64,000 nucleotides of DNA. Origin: Paraescarpia echinospica (Eukaryota; Annelida; Polychaeta; Sabellida; Siboglinidae). Position numbers and translations under genes: made by a program. The notes beneath the pieces were generated by a model. The model did no database searches, was not told the origin of the DNA, and saw nothing but the letters and a program-made list of their open reading frames with translations. Positions 44,295 through 53,744 of the stretch are shown piece after piece. Location of the stretch: contig CM034539.1 of the NCBI GenBank assembly GCA_020002185.1, positions 31,773,541 through 31,837,540 on the forward strand, read 5' to 3'. How positions within the stretch are numbered: position 1 is the first letter of the stretch; each line of letters begins with the position of its first letter.

Positions 44295-44326
44295 GACGAA
44301 TGACGAGTGTCACGGCGTGTTTCTAT

Positions 44327-44962
44327 TTATATCTTCGGAAGGTAGGCGTACTGAAATTTGTTTGGTTCCTTAACGATATTAGTACTCAGGCGCAAGTGTT
44401 CCGGTGTGGCCTGTTTGAGGTCGACGAACAAATACCCGTGTGGTACGGACGTTGCGTCTCTGAAAGCTTCTTGCATGTACTTTATTCGACCCGAATACAT
44501 CTGTTTGGCCAAGTTGACCACTTGTGTGTTGTCGCGAGGGTTCTTGAAGAGTACCATGTACTGTGCGTTTATACTTATAGTGCGACTCTCTTTCCCTTTG
44601 GGAAATACATTTTGCACTAAATATATTACGGACGTGTTGCAATGATGACTCTTCTTCGTAAACAGTTTGGTGACCCTCTCGTCCGTTTCCGACATGAGAT
44701 CGTCGATAACTACAAAGTTTCTCGTTTTAGGATCGAAAGACGACACATCGGGAAGACCTTCGACAAATTCTATGTTCGGATGTATCGTAGAGAGCGTGAA
44801 ATACAACGTGTGCCATTCACCGAAACACCACGTGATCTTTTCGGGCGGTGAGTTTACGAGTGTGGCAGAATGACGTAGTAAAGAGACAACAAACGTCGTT
44901 TTACCACAGCCCGTCGGCCCAGCAACGATACAAATAAATGGATGAACTAACCTCGTGTCCAT
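44327..44962 (-). CDS. FtsK/HerA-type packaging ATPase, copy 2
   Basis: 211 aa, about 95% identical to copy 1 and ending YAYLPKI. Walker A GPTGCGKTT and Walker B FVVIDDLM are intact. The stop codon (TAA) shows the natural end, which is lost in copy 1. The upstream region 44,963-45,090 is shared with copy 1 and likely holds its promoter. Confidence 0.9.
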   Translation of the reverse strand: MDTRLVHPFICIVAGPTGCGKTTFVVSLLRHSATLVNSPPEKITWCFGEWHTLYFTLSTIHPNIEFVEGLPDVSSFDPKTRNFVVIDDLMSETDERVTKLFTKKSHHCNTSVIYLVQNVFPKGKESRTISINAQYMVLFKNPRDNTQVVNLAKQMYSGRIKYMQEAFRDATSVPHGYLFVDLKQATPEHLRLSTNIVKEPNKFQYAYLPKI

Positions 44963-45335
44963 ACTTTACGCAACTGATGAAAGGAACTGGGATGCACGGT
45001 ACTTATACTACTTATACTTCAAAAAATGACACAATATAAGGTTTGAACATTTTATTCGTGAACAACACAAACGTATTTACAAGTCGCGCTCCATAACTGC
45101 AAGAACCAGAGACTAGACATTAATACAGAGTCTTGCAAAGTTTAATCGTGTACAAGACAACACCGCACCTCACTACTTCAGTCTTGCCTGCCATACGGCG
45201 AGGAGCCCTTGCGGGTCCAACAAATTCGGTTCGGATACTTGGTTGCGGTGCTGTTCCAGACAGTCAACCAGTCTTTAATCACTGCAGTTGAATTAATGTC
45301 ACCAAAGGTCTCATAAAACCACAAGATAGATTTAT
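44963..45335. other. Intergenic, with partial duplicate of the Cys/His gene 3' part
   Basis: 45,045-45,145 is the 3' cassette also found after the NADAR gene. 45,180-45,325 contains a diverged copy of part of the neighbouring gene (CAACCAGTCTTTAATCACTG against CAACCAGTCTTTCATCATTG at 45,486), with no start and out of frame. Confidence 0.55.
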
Positions 45336-45875
45336 TTACAGATCATCCTCCATTACTGCCAGAACAATTTGCTTTAATTTGTTTCGCCACTCCTCTGAAA
45401 ACGGTTCTTGCAACCAACTCCCAATAGTACACAAGTGATCGGACGTCAGGTCGGATAGCTTCAAACCCGCATCTAACAAATCACACAACCAGTCTTTCAT
45501 CATTGCAGTCGAATTAATGGCCTCCACAGCCTCGTCAAAGTGCATATAAATTAGAATGTCATCAGGTAACATACAATCGTGATGAAATTTACTAGGATCG
45601 TCTATCTCGCAAGCGAGACACTGTCGTCTCGAGAGTTCAACGATGGCACATGCTATGTGACGTGCAATCGTCTTCTTCATTTCCGTCGCTGGAAACTCAA
45701 GCGTAAAGTTCGGACCAGTAGCGACAGGAGCGGCAGTTGTCACATTGGTTGCGTGATTAGAAATTGTCACATCGTCAGGAGCGGAAGTTGTCACATCGGT
45801 CGTGTCGGCGGAAGTTGTCACATCGACCGTGTCGGCGGAAGTTGTCACATCGGCAGGGATGACAGCAGAGAGAGG
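45336..45875 (-). CDS. Small Cys/His protein with Thr-rich leader, start unclear
   Basis: The frame encodes a Thr/Ser/Asp/Val repeat region (about four VTTSADTxD-type units, 45,775-45,850), then MKKTIARHIACAIVELSRRQ, CLACEIDDPSKFHHDCML and a C-terminal helical part (DLTSDHLCTIGSWLQEPF). The Cys/His spacing C-x2-C-x10-H-x-C (with a further His beside it) could bind zinc. Similar Cys...PSQ...H..C proteins recur in Polintons. Function unknown. There is no ATG upstream of the repeats, and a good acceptor (CCTGTTTCAG) ends at 45,876. The frame may thus be a 3' exon, or may start at the internal Met at about 45,683. Confidence 0.5.
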   Translation of the reverse strand, partial: PLSAVIPADVTTSADTVDVTTSADTTDVTTSAPDDVTISNHATNVTTAAPVATGPNFTLEFPATEMKKTIARHIACAIVELSRRQCLACEIDDPSKFHHDCMLPDDILIYMHFDEAVEAINSTAMMKDWLCDLLDAGLKLSDLTSDHLCTIGSWLQEPFSEEWRNKLKQIVLAVMEDDL

Positions 45876-45894
45876 CTGAAACAGGATACGGAGC

Positions 45895-46473
45895 CTAGTG
45901 TATCACCTCCACATGAGTGACGTTGAAGTTTGTGTAAGTATCTCGTCGAGTTTTCTTTATGGTGAGAGACACACGAGTTCCCGTCAACGAGTTCAGTTTG
46001 TAAGTCTGCAACGTTTCGTCCATAACAGCAAACGTCTCGGCATTCACGTCAAGGAGAAGAGCCATACACTGGTCAAATAAAGTCAGCCATATAGATCGAC
46101 CCGTCGCTGTCTCGACAAAGCACATGCGCACCACGAAATGCACGTCAGAGGCAACGTAACCGTGTCGTTCACATTGCAAATGTCCCCTATCGTCGGTAAG
46201 CATACGTTTCTTGCAGTACCTGCACCCGATGTAGAAGGGAGTGTGCTGGCGTACTCTGTCGATGAGGAGACCTCTGATCTTGATAACGGCGTCGGCGCTT
46301 ACCGTTGCTTCTAGAGCTGAGATGTCCACGACGTCTCGTTCCGACGGCCCGGGAGGACGGTTGACCACCGGCATGATGGGTCGGCTCGTCGGCTCGTCCT
46401 AGTCGCTCGAGTCTGCCGCATTGCGAGGTCGGTAGTAAGGTGTCTTCAACATGATGAAGATGATGTTAGCCAT
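45895..46473 (-). pseudogene. RPA70-C-like zinc-ribbon OB-fold (ssDNA-binding) protein, TAG in TIR-encoded leader
   Basis: The ATG at 46,473 inside the TIR starts MANIIFIMLKTPYYRPR. In-frame TAG at 46,399-46,401 falls where the NADAR leader has Val in SDVDEP. From Met 46,374 the frame is open (159 aa). The core shows IKIRGLLIDRVRQ, FYIGCRYCKKRM, LQCERHGY (C-x2-C-x13-C-x2-H), VRMCFVETATGRSIWLTLFD, LLLDVNAETFAVMDE and a C-terminal strand VSLTIKKTRRDTYTNFNVTHVEVI. This order and the zinc spacing match the DBD-C domain of replication protein A large subunit. The likely role is single-strand DNA binding in replication. Annotation by motif only. Confidence 0.6.
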
Positions 46474-47383
46474 GGCGTCGTCGTGATACGAATGATGGTT
46501 CGACTGGTAGAGCTCCGCGCTTATATAGTTAGTAAATGTGCCGAAAAATCACGTGGGCGTGCCGAAAGATCACGGATTGTAGAAAATTCAAAAGCACGGA
46601 CTGCTGAGTAGAATGTACACAAGCGCGGACTGCAGAGTAGTTATTTAATTCACCACTTATCTAACAGGGGTGCTTTCAGTTGATGTTAATATATCCACCA
46701 GGAGTAAGCACTCGACAAAAACAACAGACACGAATATTTGCAGTACTCATATGTGGTTCGCTCACTTTTCCACTAGGGGATGATGTTTGTAGTTCCTGAG
46801 CTATCCGTCAGGGGGCTCCATTGCACGCAAGCGTGCAAGAGACACGAATATTTGCAGTACTCGAACATTTGCTTCACAACTTTGTCCGTCAGGTGGCACC
46901 ACTTGTAATTGATGACCTATCCGCTAGGAGAAATTTAGCTCACACAAAATCCGCCAGGTGGCGATACTGGTCAATATATTTTAGTTCCTAAAAATTCCGC
47001 TAGGGGCGCTAATGGCCAAACTAAGACGCACGAAATTGGGCAGTAATCGAACATTTAGTTTACAACTTGTCCACAAGGTGGCACCACTTGTATAGTTAGT
47101 TCACAAAAACCGCTAGGTGGCGCTAATGGTCAAACTATTTAATAGTTCAAACATTTGTCACCGCGGGGCGCTGTTTTAGTTCGTGACCTATCCTATAGGT
47201 GGCGCCACTGGCGCCGCGTGACCTTTGACCTTGACCTACATCCGGGTACCTGACATTGACCTACATCCGGGTATTTGACCTACATCCGGGTATTTGTCCT
47301 TTGACCTTGACATACATCCGGGTACTTTGCTCTTGCTCAACTCATACTCATACCGTAACTCGTACACCACCTCTATTACTACT
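46395..47383. repeat. Inner Polinton right TIR
   Basis: Inverted partner of 35,491-36,565 with point differences and small gaps. It contains the CCGGGTA-type iterons (47,228-47,330), TATA box and leader codons. A 9-bp in-frame insertion relative to the left copy adds three residues (IFI) to the leader. Confidence 0.88.
46520..46527 (-). promoter_or_regulatory. TATA box in right TIR, RPA-like gene
   Basis: The inverted counterpart of the 36,425 box (TATATAAG on the - strand), 47 bases before the ATG at 46,473. Confidence 0.65.
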
Positions 47384-47389
47384 TATATA

Positions 47390-48094
47390 CATATAATATA
47401 GGTATGCATAACATACCTTATTTTTGTGTGTATTTTAATATGCACATCCTTTAATTAGCCTATATTAACTAATTAGAATTGCGTTAAAGTAACGAAATAT
47501 GGCTGAATTAGAAAGTGTCTAATGTCTAAGACCTATTTTAAGCTTTATTACAATACGTCATTTAAGCATTCCTCAAGGTGTAGGAGATACATTTTATTAG
47601 CGCACGTCTTTCGAAAGTCTGTGAAAAAGCGGAGAGAATGAATCTTTTGTTGATTTAACCATTTATAAAAACAAAAATCATAATTAAAAATGTTTATCTG
47701 ATATTATTTGAGGTGGGGGACATGTCCGCAAAATCGCAAGAAAGTCGCCTTCGCGGTTTTGATGCCCCCGGGATGCTTTAAATTCGCATGTACATGCCCC
47801 GGTATGGCACCGGGTTTACATCGATCGACTCGACGGGATTAAATTGCTCTAAAAGACAATTAAAAAATTACTATGTGACCTCTTTGTACCGGAAGTGATT
47901 AAGAATTAAATTACGAACACATACATATAAAAAAGCAGGTAAAACCGTTTTCATAAGGTCCTAATAATATAGGCCAGTTAAGTAAAAGATTACCCTCCGT
48001 TTCCTTCTACGCTATAAAGTCAACTTCAGCTTACTAGAAACCAGCATTGTTTCAATAATAGCGTTCCCCGGCTAGGTCCCACCGTTTGGTATTA
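47390..48094. other. Outer element interior, right of the inner insertion
   Basis: AT-rich unique sequence without a gene or the minisatellite. Confidence 0.5.
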
Positions 48095-49419
48095 TTATTC
48101 CCTGTACAAGGATCCATCGAATTGGCCGAGCGAAAGCATTCGTTCATGCTTGGGACATCGGCAACGCTGCTGTTGACCGGAGCGCACCGAAGAACGATGA
48201 CGCTATTGACCAGCCCACGTAACCGCCCCCGTTACATAAACATCGAGTAACACACCACCCGACGGCTTCGGTGGTGGGGGTACAACGCCAGCAGTCAACG
48301 CGACAGCAAGCGCTCGGCCGTGCCGCTGCACTGCGAATGTTCGCCCGTGACGCGACGCCGTCTCAATCACCATCACCACCTCGTCGGCGTCGTCAATTCG
48401 GAGATGGTTTTCCCCCGTACATCTGATCGTGTATGCGGGAAAGTTACGTTCAACAGAAAGAACGTTTTAAGCAACATTTCTGATCGTGTATGCGGGAACA
48501 GGAAGAATACGTTTTATTAAGCGACTACAACCGACTTTTCTTCACATTTAAGCAGTCACTAGTATAGCGTTGACCTGGTGATCTTTTGTCCTAGTTAAAC
48601 GGCTGCCGCGAAGCGATGGAGATAACGGGCGGATCGGTTTCAACGGGCGAGGATATTCATACGTTTTTCTGATCGTGTATGCGGGAACGTTCAACAGTAT
48701 TGACCATGGTAAAACCTAGTGTAATTTAGGTGGCAAACTGATTTGAACAAGAAAAACACCGTATGTTTAGCTTTTCAATAGCACTGTTGCCAATGATACA
48801 TCAAGGGATTGTTTGAGGTTTCAACCTGGCACTGACAATTCATTTATTTAATATTGTTCATAGATCGTCGCCTCAGCGTGCCGCGGTGGGTGGTCCTGTC
48901 AATCAAAGGGTAATTATCTGTTATGTAGTGGTTTTACGCTGACTATTATGGTTATGTAGTTGTTTTACTGATACCTTCAATCCACGTAAGTACTTAGAAC
49001 AGCTGGCGGCAAATCACTGGCAAAAACATCATTCTAATGGTTATGTAATATTCCTAACAATACCACTAGAGGGCGCAGAGCCTACATACAGCATACATAG
49101 CACACATACAGCACACATAACCGCTAGAGGGCAGCTCCAATGTAGGCAGCGTGCCGCGGTGGGTGGTCCTGTCAATCAAAGGGTAATTAAGATAAGAGGG
49201 TCATAAGGTCTTTTTTTTTGTGGTAATTAAAATAAGAGGACTTTTTTATTAGTAGGTGCACACTTTTAGGAAAAAGTGCCGATTTCCTTTTATGTCCTTT
49301 TTTATAAGTAGGTGCACACTTTTAGGAAAAAATGAGGACGGGTTCAAAACCCTTTGATGTTCCTTTGATCTCAGTGCATGACCTTTTTGGACGGGGGCAT
49401 ACGCCACTAACCTACTACT
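48095..49419. repeat. Outer element right TIR (~1.32 kb)
   Basis: Inverted copy of 32,094-33,415, with the same three 20-mer iterons (48,422; 48,478; 48,667 in inverted form). One copy of the ~38-bp GGACCACCCACCGCGG repeat lies near 48,880 and one near 49,155. Confidence 0.9.
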
Positions 49420-50500
49420 CACCTTGAATCCCACAATATTCTTGCTGATCGACAACATGGCTTTAGACGTAGACGTTCCTGTAAGACATCACTGCTCACG
49501 ACGATCGTTAGACGTATACCCTGCAAACTTCTTAAGCACATTACATCCAAATCAATCCATAACCATCTTGAATCCCACAATATTCTTGCTGACCGACAAC
49601 ATGGCTTTAGACGTAAACGTTCCTGTAAGACATCACAGCTCACGACGATCCATGACTTGATGAGCACCCTGGAAAAAACCACCGAATTGATCTGATGCTT
49701 CTAGACTTCTCTAAGGCTTTCGACGCTGTCCCTCACAATCGACTCCTGCTCAAATTGGATCACTATGGAATTAGAGCCAGCACCCACCATTGGATTAAAC
49801 ATTTTCTGACTAATAGATCACAACAAGTGCTGGTAGAAGGGTGCAAGTCGGGTCAGGTACAGGTGAGCTCTGGAGTCCCACAGGGAAATGGCCTTGGCCC
49901 CCTTCATTTCCTTCTCTATATTAATGACATGCCCACCCATATTTCTCCTGGAACCTCCCTGAAACTTTTCGCTGACGATGCCATGCTCTACCGGAAAATC
50001 AATAACCAGACTGACCAAGACAACCCAAAGCATGACCTCGATAGACTCATCGAATGGGAGCAAAACTGGCAAATGGCCTTCAAACCCTCCAAATGTGAAG
50101 TAGTGCACGTCACCAAATCAAAATTACCCACAAATAGCTGATACACAATATATGGCACAACACTCAGAGCAATACCAGTAGCAACACACATCGGGATAGA
50201 CATATCACACAACCTCTCCTGGAACCCACACATCAACAAGATAGTCAGTAAAATATAGACAAATATCCACCTCCCACGACTACTACATCTACAGCTTCTT
50301 TCCCCGAACAACAGTACAGTGGAACAGACTTCCCTGTAACACATTCATTCCCAACAACCTGGACGCCTTCAAGGGTGCAATGCAGGATATTGACCTGACA
50401 GCTGCACCTTTCAGGTACCTCCCATAGACAACACAGCCCCACCCCTCTGCCCCCCTTTTTGTTGGTCTTTTTTCTTTTTTGTTATCTGTGACCTTTTTCA
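49420..50500 (+). mobile_element. CR1-like LINE, 3' part (continues from 32,093)
   Basis: Begins with the TSD and then HNILADRQHGFRRKRSCKTS, the expected next block of the reverse transcriptase. A ~132-bp tandem duplication (49,426-49,565) repeats this block. Then come LLDFSKAFDAVPHNRLLLKL, SGVPQGNGLGPLHFLLYIND and the catalytic LKLFADDAMLYR (~49,960-49,990), down to TLRAIPVATHIGIDI. After ~50,260 an internal deletion joins directly to the conserved RLP...F.. tail. Several stops and frameshifts show it is dead. Confidence 0.85.
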
Positions 50501-50530
50501 AGGTCCAGGACGAATACTGAAAACCACATC

Positions 50531-50765
50531 ATAGACTGGGGGAGCGAACATTTTAGACAAGGAACCCAACCGAAGAATCCGGCATATCAAGGAAGCCATC
50601 TGGATCAGGAAGACCAGAACACCCATTAACAGAGCAGAGGGCAACTACGAACTGCCTCAAGTGTACGGTGACGTCATTCAACGTCACCGGTACTGAAGAA
50701 GTCAGCGTGAGACGTTAGACGAAAGCCTCTACCAGGTAAAAATACACTTTGGATATGAAAAAATG
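50531..50765 (+). mobile_element. Penelope-like element 3' end
   Basis: Encodes ILDKEPNRRIRHIKEAIWIR, then TPINRAEGNYELPQVYGDV, and the tail CTCTACCAGGTAAAAATACA. This is the same 3' end as at 29,145-29,450 but on the + strand. The two PLE ends face outward around the LINE. Confidence 0.75.
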
Positions 50766-50769
50766 AAAG

Positions 50770-51798
50770 TTTTTGATCGGAATGAGAGCGTGTTCAGAAA
50801 GCAATATTTTAGCAAATGGTTAGTCCATAGAGAAGATTGCTGGTCAAGTATGGGTGGTGTATGCCTATACTGTGTATGGCGTGAAAGTAATTCTTTAGCA
50901 TTAGCACTTTTGAATTGACAAACTGGTTTTTAATTATTTACATCAACATTATAACCTACTGCCTGCTGACTAGGTCATTATTGAAGGTACCACTACAGCG
51001 GGTTGCAGAATAACCTGCCCTCTTTTGTAACTGGTGACTGGGTTTGAAAGGAAGCATATTTCCATTGGAATTGGCGCAAGCTTTGCTGGTGCGAAATCGC
51101 TGCTGTACATCAACATAAAGCCCGGGAGAAACTGGCACTTTTCACCAGACCAGACCAAACGAAACCAGACTACACCAGACCAAACTCACCCCGACTGCAA
51201 TGAACGCACTACACCAGCTGACATACACTGCTTCAGACGAGAAACCGGCGTGACGTCGCAATCACGTAAACTTGAAAAAAGCCCCCATTACAATCGGACG
51301 TATAAATATATACTAGACGACTGACACCGACCCGACTCGAATAAACCAACGCCGACTAGTCTGGTCTGGTCAGGCGAAAAATGTCACTGTATTCCGGCCT
51401 TCTTCGAGCGCAAAGATTGGTGACGTCATCACGTGACGTACGTTTTTCTACCTGACAACCGGTTGAACAAACGGGATTGGTTGACGAGTTATGTAGGCCT
51501 ATTTCTCCGATCAGTGACCTCGACGAGTTCGAGATGTGGACAACGCTGTGCCTAATAAGAAGGATTATTCGAAAACTTCTTTGACGGAAAGGGAGGATGG
51601 CCTTTCGGACACGACCAAGTAGACGGCGCTGCGAGTCATCTGGACTGTGACATGACTTTAATCCGTATTCCTGATTAACGAACGTTAGAAATATATAACC
51701 CCGGCCTAAGTATGGTACTGAAACGTTTGGGACGTTGAAATGTATTCTATTGCAGGTATAAACATTGTTCTCAGAGAGAAGCATTTTTAAAAGCACAC

Positions 51799-51800
<2 letters not shown>
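50770..51800. other. Intergenic, nothing recognised
   Basis: No conserved frame. A short run of CCAGACCA/CCAGACTACA units lies at 51,145-51,190. Confidence 0.35.
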
Positions 51801-51803
<3 letters not shown>

Positions 51804-51840
<37 letters not shown>

Positions 51841-51957
51841 TGTACATACATATATAAATATCAAATAATGTGTGTATATATATATATTTATATGTATATA
51901 TACACACAAATACACACATATATATATACATTCTATATATATATATATATATATAAT

Positions 51958-51995
<38 letters not shown>

Positions 51996-52239
51996 GACCT
52001 GTGGACCCGATCTCACAGCTTTCAGTATCATGAAAGCTATTTTCAGTATTCCTGACTAACGTTCAGTAACACTTTTATCATGAAAAATAAACACTTGCAT
52101 AATATTCACACGCAAACTTTTCATGCATCCCACAACAATGATACCGCAACGTACGACGTAAGAAATACTATAATTGTTAAAAACGTACACGTATACAATA
52201 CAGGTGGCAATCAGAAACTCAAATCACATCATACACATC

Positions 52240-52307
<68 letters not shown>

Positions 52308-52310
52308 GTA
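51804..52310. repeat. (TA)n and TATACACA microsatellites
   Basis: Long TA runs at 51,804-51,990 and 52,243-52,308, with CACA interruptions. Confidence 0.9.
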
Positions 52311-52410
52311 TCAGACCATCTTGGAATAAAAATAATGCAAAGTTGCAGATACAAATAAAATACTATTTGAACAACTACAGCACAGCCATTCCGTGTATGT
52401 AATGACAAAG

Positions 52411-52640
52411 CTAATCTGCTGATTGCTTGTTGGCCTGGTAATATGCTCCTTTCAAAGCCTCAAGCCTGGCCTCAGAGTGCTGGCGTGCACAGTCGAAAGG
52501 ATGTGGCCTTATAGACTTTAACACCAACAGAGCTTCCAGCGCGTCACCCGACAACGCGGCTCGCTGGCCCGTTCGGTTCTTGCGGTCAGTCGAGAAAACT
52601 CTCTCACAATGCGAGCTGCGGTGGAGGATGTCGTACCGGT
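52411..52640 (-). pseudogene. hAT transposase C-terminal dimerisation fragment
   Basis: On the - strand the frame reads YDILHRSSHCERVFSTDRKN, then TGQRAALSGDALEALLVLKS and a tail ending NKQSAD-stop (52,411). This fits the hAT C-terminal pattern S-x2-SERVFS...R..L....LL.LK. The upstream catalytic part is absent. Confidence 0.6.
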
Positions 52641-53510
52641 CTGGAAGGAGGTTCCGGTCTGAGAGTAAGTTCTGGTTCCGTTTTGCGTATTGCGCATGCG
52701 ATTGTACATGTCAAAGGTTAGCGCCTACTTTCGGCCTGCAGCTGTGCGGTCTGGAAGCAGTTCCGGTCTAAGAGTAAGTTCCGGTTCCGTTTTGCGTACA
52801 CACACACTGTACATGTCAAAGGTTAGCGCCTATTTTTGGCCTTTTTCTGGTCTGTTTGCCGAAACTATGCGTGACTATATTATAGTTTACGTTAATGATA
52901 TGGTTACTTTTGTAATTGTTAGTATACATAACAAACCTTCATAATTAGCATAACTTGTAATTATTTGCAAAAAATGTGTTTTTATGTTGATGTCATTATC
53001 TCAGAGCGTTGTGTATCTTACGACTTCGTCACACAGAGCTGCAGTTTGCAGCGCTGTTTATACGCACAGCGGGTTTTGTGGCAAACACAAATGACACATC
53101 TCTGTCAGTTTGGCATGTATGAAGCTGAAATTGTATATGTAATCTAACAGGCCCATTGGGGGTGGTTCGTAGATTTATATTAAAAAAAATTCGTCGGGCA
53201 TGGGGATCCTGAGCATGGGGATCGGGCATGGGGATCAGCAAGCGAAACATTATTAATTATGTAACTCAGTCGCCGCGAGCGTCGAGCAAGGGTCAAAGGT
53301 GATCGGTCACCTGAGGTCACGTTGCACACCGCGATGTAACTCCGTCGCCACATACTTCTGGCACGGGGTCAAAGTTGATCGGTCAGCTGAGGTGACGTTG
53401 CTCACCGCAGGTCGCATTTGATGTACTGCGCTTGCGCGAGCATGCGCAATACAAAAAACGGAACGGGAACTTACTATCAATCCGGAACCTCCTTCCAAAC
53501 CGGTACACCT
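52633..53510. repeat. Tandem and inverted repeat cluster
   Basis: A ~107-bp unit (GGTCTGGAAG...TTCCGGTTCCGTTTTGCGTA, then TGTACATGTCAAAGGTTAGC) is tandem at 52,638-52,845. An inverted part of it is at 53,445-53,505. A second tandem pair of ~85 bp (CAGTCGCCGCGAGCG/CCGTCGCCACATAC with GGTCAAAG(G/T)TGATCGGTCA) occupies 53,265-53,415. This is probably debris of the hAT element. Confidence 0.6.
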
Positions 53511-53744
53511 GCGATCGATTTCGTAACAAAACTAACAAATCCGTATTTCCGTATTCAGTGCTCGATTCCGTAACAAATACGGAAGAATACGAAGGGTGCA
53601 CAGGTCTACACATATATATATATAAATTATATATATATACATTCTATAGTTCGATGGCTGCGTGACTGGCTTGTAGATTTCATCCATGATCTACCCGTCG
53701 TCTTCAGTGTGATGTAGGCCTGACGTCTGTTTTAAACGGGGGAG

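Larger units (their letters stand above)
35491..47383. mobile_element. Inner Polinton (copy 2), 11.9 kb, TSD TATATA, no polB
   Basis: Starts AGTAGTAATAGAGGTGGTG at 35,491 and ends with its inverted complement at 47,383. TATATA is duplicated at 35,485-35,490 and 47,384-47,389. TIRs are ~1 kb. Gene content: NADAR protein and zinc-finger protein X on +; protease, MCP, penton-minor capsid, TM protein, integrase, deleted protein X, small hydrophobic protein, ATPase, a Cys/His protein and an RPA-like protein on -. No DNA polymerase frame is found anywhere between the TIRs. It is shorter than typical 15-20 kb Polintons. Confidence 0.93.
32094..49419. mobile_element. Outer Polinton-type element, 17.3 kb, TSD CACCTT, host to the inner Polinton
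   Basis: Starts AGTAGTAGGTTAGTGGCG at 32,094 and ends with the inverted complement ...CCTACTACT at 49,419. CACCTT is directly repeated at 32,088-32,093 and 49,420-49,425 (6-bp TSD, as for Polintons). TIRs are ~1.3 kb. Without the inner element it would be ~5.4 kb and holds no viral gene, only TIRs, a 57-bp minisatellite and ~0.7 kb of unique DNA. It is best called a non-autonomous Polinton-type element inserted in the CR1-like LINE. Confidence 0.88.
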
